A DNA stretch of 64,000 nt, taken from Channallabes apus (lineage: Eukaryota > Chordata > Actinopteri > Siluriformes > Clariidae). The stretch lies in NCBI GenBank assembly GCA_030522415.1, contig CM060118.1, positions 16,000,651 through 16,064,650 of the forward strand. The letters run 5' to 3'. The stretch's first letter is position 1. The number at the start of each line of letters is the position of its first letter. This document shows positions 21,601 through 32,895 of this stretch, piece by piece. The notes under the pieces were generated by a model, which saw nothing but the letters and a program-made list of their open reading frames with translations, searched no databases and was not told the DNA's origin. A program made the translations under genes and the position numbers.

Positions 21601-24600
21601 CGTCAGTAGGACGGAGCCTGTTTCTATAGGCCACGCAGCGGACTTGCACAAAGAACACAAAGGTAGACTGTCGAAACTTGGGCTTGCTTTGTTTTGGGAG
21701 TTGCCTGTGATTAACTTTTTTTCTTAACGCAGCTATTAAAAACGTTCGGATTCCCACAAGCTAACGCGACGGCTTATAGCTTCTTAGTTCGCAAACTTGA
21801 AAGTTAGCCCAGCTAGCTGGGCTAGCTCACTCTTAGCTAGCATGCTAGATGGTAAAGTTAGCTATAAACGCTGGCTGGATTGTTTTCTAGCTAAAGCTAA
21901 CAGTATAACCGAATTCCTTTTGGGTCAGATCGAAGTATATTGTTTAAACACAAACTTTAATATTTTTTTGGGGAATCGCTTTACCTTTAAGCAGTATCTA
22001 TGGAGAAAAATCGGTTTGGCATAACAAAGCTAACGCTACTTTCCGGACTCGGGTATGGTTTGCTAGCGCTGGGTAATGTATAATCTGCTTATTTAGACTT
22101 TTATAAGTTGCTCGCGTATGTTTTATAGTCTATATGAATACGTCACCGCATAAATGTTTTCTGTAATGTTTGCAATTGTTAAACTTGAGTTACTAAAGAG
22201 AACGCTCAGAGAAGTTATAATAAGCGCTTCAAGCTTATTTTTTTTACACTTATTTTTTAGGGGGGCTATAATTTAAGATATTTTGTTACTTTTTGAAATT
22301 ATTTTCAACGGGGTAGATGATGAGGAATTAAACTGCCCCATATACACTTCGCATAGGAAGTTCACCAGGAGGCCATCTGTGAGGTCAGAACACCTGCACT
22401 TGACTGAAAGTTTTTTGATTAGTTAATAGTTGGAGAGCTGCTTCCAGCTGGTTGGCTGAAGTTATTGACTGAGTTACTGAGCCTTAAGCGGTCCAGTACG
22501 TTTGCGGTAAATTTTGTTTTAAAAATGCAGGTTAATGCCCGTAGGTTAATTAGTATATTTTTATTCTTCTTTTTAAACATGACTCGCGCCTGGCAAGTGC
22601 AAGCCAGTATATCTGGTAGATTGTATTGATAATGTTGAGACAGCGTGGTTTGTGTAGCAAGAGTTACTTATGCGAGAACCTGTTGAGTAGGTCTTGTGTG
22701 TGCGTGTGTATGTGAGCGCATGTGGGGGAAGGGACAGGCGTGGTTCGGTGTTTTCTTTGTAGCCCGCTTTTTGTATTTTGCTTTTGCACTTGCACACAAT
22801 GCGGGATTTAGAGTCAGAAAGTCAGCAGTTCAGCTACACTGTTAGTAATTTTACGGCTCGCCTGACTTGCGTGGTCGATTCACCGACTCATGAATCTGTA
22901 TGACTCAAGCCAAGGTTTTCTACTTAAAAGGAGAAAATGTTTGGGACGTTTCCCCCTGCGGGTGTGTCCACCTTAACCTGTAGCGGGGCAATTGGGAAAG
23001 ACGTGTTCACACGCTCATTTTTTTTCTTTACATTTAATCGATTTTGGAGAGAAAGTTAAAGCTTAAATAAGTTCAATAGGCTCCAAATCCTGCTCTAGTG
23101 CGCTTTTCTTGTTTTTTTAAACGTGTCGCTTTCTTAACGGTGTAATAACCGGGTTTACGGTTACAAGGGTGTGTCCGGCCAACACGGAAGAGCTTGTGGA
23201 GCAGTCTTAAAACACACTGCAACCTCCTTCCTCCGTTTGTGGTCACTCCAGACTAAGTTTCTGCTCCAGAATATTCCGAAATATCATGTTTTAAAACCAA
23301 CTAGAAATGACAGCCTTTACTTTATGTATTTATCTATTTTTATATATAAACATATACCTTCTTGTTTAAGGGACCAACTTTTCATTGGTTTCTTTCCAGA
23401 TAGGAATCTGTCCTAAACTATTCATAACTTATCTCAATCCTTGAAATTTTGTTTTGTTCACTTTTTGGCGATTATCAGATAGCCAGCAAGCAGACATTTG
23501 AAACCAAGCCCATTTTTCATTCATTACACTATATACTTAAACTTCATCTGTTGGTTTTAAGAGTTAGTGTAGTACCAACGACTAAATCTGTGCTCTGTTC
23601 AACAGTAGGCAAGAGCTGGATATGCACGCAGTCCAAAGTTCAGAAACATTAGTTTGGACTTGGGCCAAAACAGCATGACTGGCTTTTTTACTTTCACCTT
23701 AGTCCCAAGTGATTTAGCTTTACAATTCTGCCATGTCTTGCCATGTCATGGCTGCTTTCTGAAGAGTTTTATAAGAAGTTATCCCATTTCCTCTTCTCAG
23801 ATTTTGACTTCCATAACAGATGACTAACGAGTATAGTTTTTTTTCTTTTCCCCTATCAGTACTACCACCAACTCTACGCTTGGTCTTCTGGCATTTTCTA
23901 AGATAGACCGTAAACTGATTGTCCATTCAAAGACCTTTTTCACTGCCTGTGGGTCACTGCATACCTCTGGTGTTCACTCAAGCCTTTGCTTGTCTGTTTG
24001 GCCTTTCAAATTTTTCTTTTGTTGGAATTTGGTCTGATCTGTCATTTGGACGGATCTGAGATGGCTACCAGTGTTTCTAATTAATACTTTTTGTATTTAA
24101 AAAAAAAAACATTCCATATTCAATCTTGATAATGTTATGTCTGTGGTATTTTTGTGGCTCCTGAAAAATGTGGCCAGTAGGCAGTTTTTCCCCTCCATTT
24201 GCCACAGTGAACCAAAATGCCTTGTGCATAAAGACACCACTGTACACTCATCTAATTTCTTTTGCTACTTCAGTTCACAACTGTTAGCTGAAATGTTTTT
24301 CTTGCAGAGCATCCTTGTTTTTTGACTTGTACATCTGCTCCCTGGTATGCAATAAGCTTCACTTGCACACACACCATCATTCAAGTTGGACATTATGCCA
24401 CTGCCCGATCCATTCATCTAGGTGTGTGCTTGTCTGGTGTAGGTTCATAGAATTTGGCTGTTAAATTGAGTAGCAGTACAATACATCAACTGTCCTGTTA
24501 GTAGACATGGTAAACACTTAAGTGAAAAATGATTTTGGTGTAATGTTATTTTGAGCTATTTTTTACCATCGCTTTAGTACATCAGTGCTACTGTGATGCC

Positions 24601-26430
24601 TGAATTTATTTATTTTTCCCCTCAGTACAAATGGTGTGGTGTTGACACTTGGTTGCTGATCTACAAGTCAGTGTTTGACAGGAATTTTTGTCTCCATGAT
24701 GGCAAAACTATCAGTACTGTGTGAGGAATGCAGGTTTATTTGGCTCATTTACTAGCTGCAGTAGGTGAATCCCAATAGAGATCATTGTGATTATTCTGTA
24801 ATGTTTTTCATGGTTGACTCGAGCAGCTTGGTTGCTTGCGCAGCAAAACCTACTTAAAGTTTCTGTTGTATTGGGTCAGGCTTGTTCTAAGGGTGCCATT
24901 TTCTTGTTCCTCTGCCGTAGACTTAGAACTTTTGAGGTACTGTTGCCAAAAATAAAAGTGACGTGCTTAGTGCGGCCTAGATTATAACTCGTCTCTAACT
25001 GTATTCAAGATGTGCTCTGAAGGAATACCATTTGAAGACCGGTGCATTATGCAGAGTGTATTTGTTGAATCTCACATGTATCATAATGGGTAAATTTTTA
25101 AATGCAGGCCTTGTTTTTCTAAGAAAATGATATTCATGCTTGGGTGGAGGGGATTACTGTGTTACTGTTGTTTCATAGTCCATAGTTCAAACCCCATTAA
25201 ACTGATTTTTTTTTTGTGTGTTTAAATCTAACTGCCAGGTTGCTTCTGAGATTAAAAATCAGACGTTAATCCATGTTGCTATAAGCACAATTCAGGCTGC
25301 ACAGGTGTGTTATTAACTCAGTTCACAGGTGTATGAGTGTGCCTTTTAGAGGAAAAGGTGTGTGTCACTGAAACTCGCTGTCAGACAGAGCATGTGAGTC
25401 ACTAACTTCACACTCTGAATCAGAGAGCTTGTGGTTGTGTGTGGTGGGGGAAAGACATGGGAATTAGATATGGAGAGAATGAAAGGGGGGTGTGAGTTGG
25501 GAAAGGAAAGAGGACTTTTTAAGAATTTCTAACGAGCTAGAGAATCCAAGACAGGATCAGGCTTGCCGCAAGACTAGTCGGAATGTGGGTGCGTGTGCGC
25601 ATGCCCACCTTTTTCTGTAAGAGCGTGCTAGCTCTGTGGAAGAGCTGTTTCGGGACAAGGTTGGAAAACAGTTTCATGAGTTGATGAAACTGACTGCTGT
25701 GACTGTTTTTCAAGGACGGCCTCTCCCACCCACTCTGCGTGTACACTCTTCGACACACATTTACTATTGTTCCCTGAATCACCAAATGGACAGCTGCAAA
25801 TAGACCCCCCCCCCAACCTGATTTTATAGTAACTGTATTGAAGCCTGAAGTGTGTACTGAGGTCTGAACTATAGGAGGGGAAACAGTACTCACTCACAGG
25901 TGTGGCAGGAGGACACAGCAGCTGTGCTGTTTTAGCAGCAGATCTTTGACCTTGTGCAGGCTACTGTTTCAAGTTTGCTCTCATTTTAGAAGCTACTGTT
26001 TGTTTTCAGGTTTCAGGATTCTTTCACTCAGTTCACCAGTTTCACTTAAGCGACTGCAGTTTTCTTTTCTGAGAGTGTTGACATTTGTTGGCAAGAATAA
26101 AAATAGGGATAAACTTTTTCTTATGATGATGGTATAGTGTATGTTCAGTATTGAATCAAAAGATTGGTTTAATGTCCTCGTGTGTAGAATTTCTGCCTTC
26201 TAGATTCGCTTTGAATGATTATTTGGTTGTTTTAAAATTGTATTAATCAGTTATCAGACCATGGGGTGGGGGGGGGCGGGGGAGGAGAAGAAGCCATCAT
26301 TTCCATGGTCATTTGATACTTATCACAGACCTGAACCATGATAGCAGTGAACGTTGTATCTTTAACTCCCTCCAAATTGTGCAAGCCAAGGCCAAACACG
26401 CCGTACACATGAACTTCCATCACTCAATAA

Positions 26431-27304
26431 TAGGGATGTAATGGTATTGTAAATACTGTCGTACAGCAATAACAATTTTTTCAATAATACCGTGGTCGCA
26501 TGACAGTAAAATGATGGGTCTTCTGAGAAGTTTGCTCAGGTGAATGGAATGAACGGGAGGTAGCGGGAACTACAATTCCCATCAGCCCAGGCGTGGCCAT
26601 CATCCTTTGCGGTCTGTTGTCGCTACAGATCCAGTAATGCGCACATTCGATTTAAAACCAGCTTACTCCGGAATGATTGATTACTCTTTCCAATTCTTTT
26701 CCTTCGCTGTTAATAGCAGCACCCTCCATTTCCGCATTACTGGATCTGTAGCGACAACAGACCGCAAAGGATGGCCGCGCCTGGGCTGATGGGAATTGTA
26801 GTTCCCGTTACCTCCCGTTCGCTCCATTCGCCTGAGCAAACTTTTCTCGAGTCATTTCGGTTTCTCTCTGAAAAGAAATGAGAGGGGAAAAAATCCTGTC
26901 TGTCTGAATAAGTGAGTGAATGAGGCGAGTGTTCTCAAATACTCATTCAGCACATGGGACAGCTGCAATAAGTATGCTGTAAATTTTTTTTTTTTTTTTG
27001 AGTTTTCAAGAATACTAAATTGAAACTTTATTTTTTTTATATGGTTTAATAATTTTTTATTAAAATTGAAAAATTGAAGTTTCTGTTTCAAAGTTTACAG
27101 ATAGACGACTAATTTGTATGCCATTATGTTCAGTGTTCATGTATACTCTTTAATAAACACTTCTGGCACTTTTTTCGGGTCTCTTCATTAGTTTAGTTTT
27201 TCCTGTAAATGATTCGATAAATACCGTGCCATTCATACCGAGGTATTACCATACAATGGTAATACCTCGGCATACAGTGAAGTTTTAATACAGTTACATC
27301 CCTT
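26431..27304. mobile_element. Non-autonomous hAT element with 8-bp target duplication and internal hairpin
   Basis: The 874-bp element is flanked by a perfect 8-bp direct repeat, CTCAATAA, at 26423-26430 and 27305-27312, the hallmark of hAT insertion. Its ends are inverted repeats, AGGGATGTAATGGTATT at left against a reverse complement of AGGGATGTAACTGTATT at right. No transposase frame is present. Two near-identical arms, 26528-26641 and 26733-26843, form a long inverted repeat around a 91-bp loop (see the separate entry). A second small palindrome lies at 27236-27272 around ACCGAGGTATTACC and GGTAATACCTCGG. Confidence 0.88.
26528..26843. repeat. Long inverted repeat, arms of about 111-114 bp
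   Basis: The left arm (26528-26641) starts AAGTTTGCTCAGGTGAATGG. The right arm (26733-26843) read in reverse complement starts AAGTTTGCTCAGGCGAATGG. The arms differ at only a handful of positions plus a 3-bp gap near 26610. The pair could extrude as a cruciform, or fold as a long RNA hairpin when the ctnnd1 intron is transcribed. Confidence 0.9.
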
Positions 27305-27312
27305 CTCAATAA

Positions 27313-29538
27313 CATATTTTCACATATTTAAAGTGGCAAAGCAATTAAAGCGTGGATTAATCAATTTCCTTGATGCCGCTGAGTTGTGACAACTCAAACA
27401 ATAATTTTGCAAAAGCATATACTATCAGAGTCTGTCATTTTTGTAAATGTCGTTGCTGCACTGAGCCTAGAATAGAGCTCCACAGGATGGAGTCTTCTCA
27501 CCTGCCATTCACACCCAGCTCCATACTCCTCTCAGTTAACTGGTGCTAATGAGCAAATGCGGATCAGCATAGTCATTTATTTATACATGCAGAGAGTGAA
27601 ATGTCAGCACACTGCTGAATCACTGTACAGTCTTTGTTTAAATTGTGATATTCTTGAAATTGTAGCTTGGAGAAACTGTGTATTTAACCAGACGTATTAA
27701 TGTATGTGCATTAATAACCCTACATCTGATTCTCTGGTAGGCAAAAGTTAAAGAAGTTGCATGTTTAATAATGTTCTTACATCATTTGTTCTAGCCAAAT
27801 TAATGCAAATGAGGTGCAAATAGAATTGTTTGGTATGGAGACGTTATATATGCATGTTCACACTTTTTTATTTTTTTTTTTATACAGCCATTTCTTATGT
27901 ACATTTTGTTAGAAGGAGAGCAAAAAACTTGTAGCTTTCCAGTCATTAAGGAAGTCATTAAGCCGCTGCAACAGGAAGCTAAAACCACTTGCTACATATA
28001 GACGTGTGTGTATAAGCCCTTATTCTAAAGATGTACATTTTTCGATTTGTCTAGCTGTCCGTCAGTCTCAGTCATTATTGATGAGGTTGATGGAAGGGAA
28101 GAGGAACCTAGTTGCTTCTGTGAAGGGAACTACATACAATGGTTATAAATTCTTTACAGCACATCCTTTCATTTCAAAGAATTTCGAACACAATTTGACA
28201 TAGCAAAGTATAGGTATTCCTCCTTGGACAAGATGATTAACCAGATGTCAAAATTGAAAGCATATGAAGGAGCAAAGTGATAAGTGCGTCATCTAGCTAA
28301 AGTGAAAGTGCGCTGTCTGTTTATTCGACCCCTCTGAGAGCTGTGCTGTGGAGTTAATGGATAAAATGCCCTACGCAAGCACTCGGCAATGTTTCAACCG
28401 ACATCCTTTAATAATCCAAGCTGCGCTTGGCAGACTGTAATTGTTAATTTCAGTTTGAAGTGGTTAACCCTTGCCACGGTTTAGTGACTCTGATCCATTT
28501 TTAATGGTATGATATGCGTTGTAATTGAGATGCAGGTTTTCTGGTGGTGTCTGATGTGATATTAGAGGACCTTGGTTAGTTTAATGTTGTGTCTGAGCTG
28601 ATTATGCCTGCCTGTACATGATGGCTCTCTTGTCTCTTTCTTCTGCGCACATCTTAATCATCTTTCCAAAAACCTGTTTGGTTTCCTGTCACTTGCAGTT
28701 TGTGAGGCGGTGTCATTCTTCTATCTTAAAGGCTTTCACTACCCTCCCCCCCCCTTTTTTTTTTATTTAATTATTTTTTGGATAGGTAATAAATTTTATA
28801 GCTTTATTAAAAAAAAAAAATCTCATCAGCCATCCAGGTCATGTAGTTTATCAGAGCACTTGATGAACACAGAGCAACTTGGTATACTAGCTTTAGCACT
28901 GTGTACGTTTCTACGGTATCATGGACAATGGTAGTTTAATCATTACTGACCCACACCATAGAGAGCTCCTTTATATTCATTCATTGTTTGTGTCTAAATA
29001 ATTTACCTTAATCATTCAAATGCATAATTTAAAGCATTAATGCTTAATTGAATTAATTTTTTTACATATTACTTTGCCATAATAACCAGCAACCTTTAGT
29101 CAATTTATTTGACCATTTTGCAGAGGAAAGCCCCAATTTGTCCCTTGTTAGGCTAGTATCAGTAATCTCTCATGTCTTCCTCCATAATGAAACAGAAGGT
29201 TTGTCTGGAAGTGCCGTCCCTTGTTCATGTGTCCTTGTTTCCCTAAAAGGAAAATCAGGAAACTTCATTAAGATGGAACAAAATTGATTATAGTGTGTTT
29301 GACTTGGTTAAGAGTAAACAAATATGATAAATTCGTTGGTAGCAATGCGGCCAAAATGTTCAAAACGTAACAATAAAATTCTTGTATGTAAAAAGATCCA
29401 TTGATTTACACTTGTGACAAAGATTTGATTGTGTTTATTGTGAAGATAATTGTAAAATTTGTAACTAGTTTGTTTGGTTGAGGGTGGTGATAACTTGAGC
29501 CCATGTGGAGATCAGATGGTCGGTCTGTAAAAGGAGTA
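27313..29538. other. Intronic DNA, nothing recognised
   Basis: Part of the presumed ctnnd1 first intron. Homopolymer T runs (27867-27882) and short frames are present, but no exon, bounded repeat or RNA gene is supported. Confidence 0.4.
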
Positions 29539-30154
29539 CAGTGGTACCTCGGCATACAAATTTAATCCGTCCTGGAGGCGAGTCCTATGATTTCTCTTAG
29601 CACCGGGTGGATAAAAGTGGCTGCTTTTTCTTGCTACCGACTTTGGTACCATTCTTGGGACCCATACTGCAAAATGAATTAAAAATAGATCTCGCAAATA
29701 CGCCCATCTTGGCCAGCATTCAGTTCTGCTTTTCGTTTGCTCGTATGCGAAGCCAAATTTCTTGCAAAATTTAATTTTCTATGTATTGACGGGCCTCCAG
29801 AGCCGTTGTTCAGTTATGGTAATGGGCGTTTCGTTTTCCGACACATGCTGTAGCGGTGGACCAATCATAAAGGACCGCGCCATCTGACCAATCACAGCAG
29901 TGAGGGCTCACGGAAAGGAGGGGTTTAGACAGATTTAATCTTCGAACTGCTTCACACGAGTCGTTGATGAATAATTTATAAATGGGTTAAAATTAAATCT
30001 ATTTTTGGAGAATAGTGTTTTTTGACCTTGCATACATGTAAACCTGTTTTAAGAGACTCATGAAGCAATATTAGCAACCTTTAAAATGGCATAATAGGCG
30101 CACTTTAAGGTGAATATTAATGAGGCAGGACATTTGTATGCCAAGGTACCACTG
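29539..30154. mobile_element. Non-autonomous TA-flanked DNA transposon
   Basis: The ends are inverted repeats of about 23 bp with one mismatch: CAGTGGTACCTCGGCATACA at left against CAGTGGTACCTTGGCATACA at right in reverse complement. The dinucleotide TA flanks both sides (29537-29538 and 30155-30156), consistent with a mariner-type integrase. The 616-bp interior has no transposase frame. A possible related scrap lies at 52694-52805. Confidence 0.8.
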
Positions 30155-30657
30155 TATTAAAAATGGTAGGATTTTCCTGTAAAATTTGCATTTCTCCAAA
30201 ATCCTCTACAAATCCATGAACCAACCCTTTTTTTTTTTTTTTTATTAATTTTTTTTGGTGACTGTACACCCAGTAATATTAAACCCGTTTATACATTCAT
30301 TATATAAAAAATGGTAGAAATCTCCAGTTCTTTTAGGCTATTGTACGCTGCATAACTAAAGTCTTATGATCTGATTTATATTTGACACGCCTACATGTTG
30401 CATAATTGCTGTTGCTGAAGCTGTGCCACACTTTAGCATTCTTTTTTTTTAAACTGTAATGGTTTTGTGTAACTGTGTTTTGACATCGGAGTGTACTATG
30501 CTCTGGGAATGTTTTTATTTGGTTCTTTGATAGGGACCAGGCTTTGATGGTGTCCTGAAATGCTGAGAACAAATATAAACGAATGAGTCTGTGCCATACA
30601 CTCGTTCTCGAAGTGTATGCAGCTGTGTGTAACGCTTTGTCTTCTCTCTCAGTGTGT

Positions 30658-32849
30658 ATGGAACAGTGTGAGAATGCCGCGTCTCTCCTGGCGTCCGTGC
30701 GCGAGCAGGAGATGCAGTTTGAGCGTCTGACTCGAGCTCTCGAGGAGGAGAGGAGGAGCGTGGGGCCACCCGGCACCTTGCCCCGTCCCCTCCCCACGCT
30801 GCAGGTAATGCCTCCTCCCACCAGTCACGTGACTACAGAGGTCACAAATCCCACATCCCCTTTTCATCCTCATAAGCCTGCGCCCTGCCTCATGTGTGTT
30901 TGCCTTGCGTGAGCATTTGGTGACCATCTTGTGTTGTCATATCAGCTGCATCATCTACCTTAGTGCATGGTGACTCACCCTTTTTTTTTGTTTTGTTTTA
31001 TGACCTCATCTCTTCTGTTTGCATCCTGATCCCATTTGCCATTAAGCACATGGCTATCCTTCATTCTCCCATGAGACGTTTTTAATTTCGCTCTCCCTGG
31101 AAAAAATGTTAGACCCTAACTCAGGATTGAGTTTTTGTTGTTGTTGTTTTTATCCTCTTGTTAGTCCATTACGCATGCTACTACTCCATCCCTGATTCAC
31201 GCATCCCTGTCATCTTTAAACCGCATGCTTGTGTGAATTACATGAATGAATAATGTTGCGTCTGTCTAACTATACTTGATGGCTCAATGCAAGTGGCTGA
31301 CTTTAGAAAATATTACCCTGAACCAACAATGATTTGTAATGAATTTCTTAGGAAGAAGTTACATACATGCGATTGTTTTGTAACTGCATGAATGTTGCTT
31401 TTTATTCATACATTTTTTTAAATACATTTTTTTAATACATTTTTTTTATTTTTAGGTTTTTTCTATATCCTGTTGTAGTGGTTCCTTATGTGTCCATGTT
31501 CTTTTCTTAAAGTAAACACAGCCACTGATTACAGGCAACACAGCTTTTGGTTGTATGCGTTTGTTGACGAAGGGTGGTGTTGAGTACTTTTCGAATTATA
31601 GATGGTGCTATAATTTAAAGAAAATGACCACAAAAAGGCTAAGAGGTTTATAATGCAGCTGGCCTTCAGGAGTTACAGCTGTGCAGTGTGGATATTCTCC
31701 TATGTATCTGATCTCATATAATTATTTTATACTGTTACAGCTGCTGTGTCATTAGGGAATGAACGAACACCCGACTTGCTTTTTACTTTTTCCAATTGAT
31801 AATGATGCTGTTGCAGCAAAGTATATTTAGTTTTGCAGTTGATACTTTTTTTTTTCCTCTAATGAACATTTTAGCAGCTTATTTTAAAATGGATATATTT
31901 AAAATAGCCTGTTTTAAATTCATGAATATACAGTTCAATGTTGCAGACTTTATTCGTGGCTACTTTCAATAATTATTCAGAGAAGCCTCGTTTAAAGCAG
32001 TTGTCTGTGGAACAATCTTGATACCTGGGAAGTAATTGTGTAAAGTAATTTGCTGTTAAACATACAAAGCTCTATTGGTTTCTGCAGGTATGAATTATGG
32101 TATGTCGAAACGGATAAATCTACAGCCCACTGAAATAGTGTCTGTATTAATATAAATTGTGTATCCACTCAGTCAAAACACACCACTCTATGAAGCTGAT
32201 TTCACAGGGACTTGTGTTGATAAAACTATTCAGTTTGAATATACAGGTTTTTGTATTAATCAGTGTGTCAGTTTGTGTAGAGGATGGGCATTGTAGATGT
32301 TTGATGTTGTACATAAGAAAATCAGCTTGAACACAAAATGTACTCTTGCTAATGACTACAAAACCTGATTGTACTCCATCCACAACACCACACTGAGTCC
32401 TCCTTCTGATCCTTTTGTACAAGATGATCAAAACCCAAGAATGAAAATATCCAACAGCAGGGAGTGAGCCACATTATCAGAAGAATTTAATAAACCAATA
32501 AACTTGGCTGTTCACTGTTTATTTGTTCAAGAACAAACATTGTTAGCTGTAATTGTGCAAGATCTAAACATTGACTCTATTTAAAATATTTTGCTGGAAG
32601 TGTGAAGCTGTGGAGCTCTATTTTGGCATGTTTTGAAATTGGGATAATTGTGTAAATTTTAAACCACCCGTGTTTATACCACAAATTACAGTTAATCAGC
32701 TTACAAAATGTACAGAAAGTTAAAATAATTGGGGTCCACATAGGCATGCAGACATGTTTTTTAGAATCATGTTTAGGCTCGTCACACATGTGGAACAATA
32801 TGGTGTGAGTGAAGAGCAAAGATTGTTTAAGCCAACCATATCACACTAG

Positions 32850-32895
<46 letters not shown>

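Larger units (their letters stand above)
21662..30652 (+). other. ctnnd1: Presumed first intron of ctnnd1
   Basis: About 9 kb separates the CpG-rich region from the first coding exon. It contains a hAT element (26431-27304) and a mariner-type element (29539-30154). Elsewhere (22.0-26.4, 27.3-29.5 and 30.2-30.65 kb) I see T-rich tracts and short meaningless frames only. A cluster of GCTAGC/AGCTAGC words lies at 21805-21850. Confidence 0.5.

Noticed and set aside
30333..30927. Minus-strand frames of up to 162 codons opposite ctnnd1 coding exon 1
   Set aside because: They are antisense shadows of the GC-rich exon; the plus strand has the conserved p120 start and proper splice sites.
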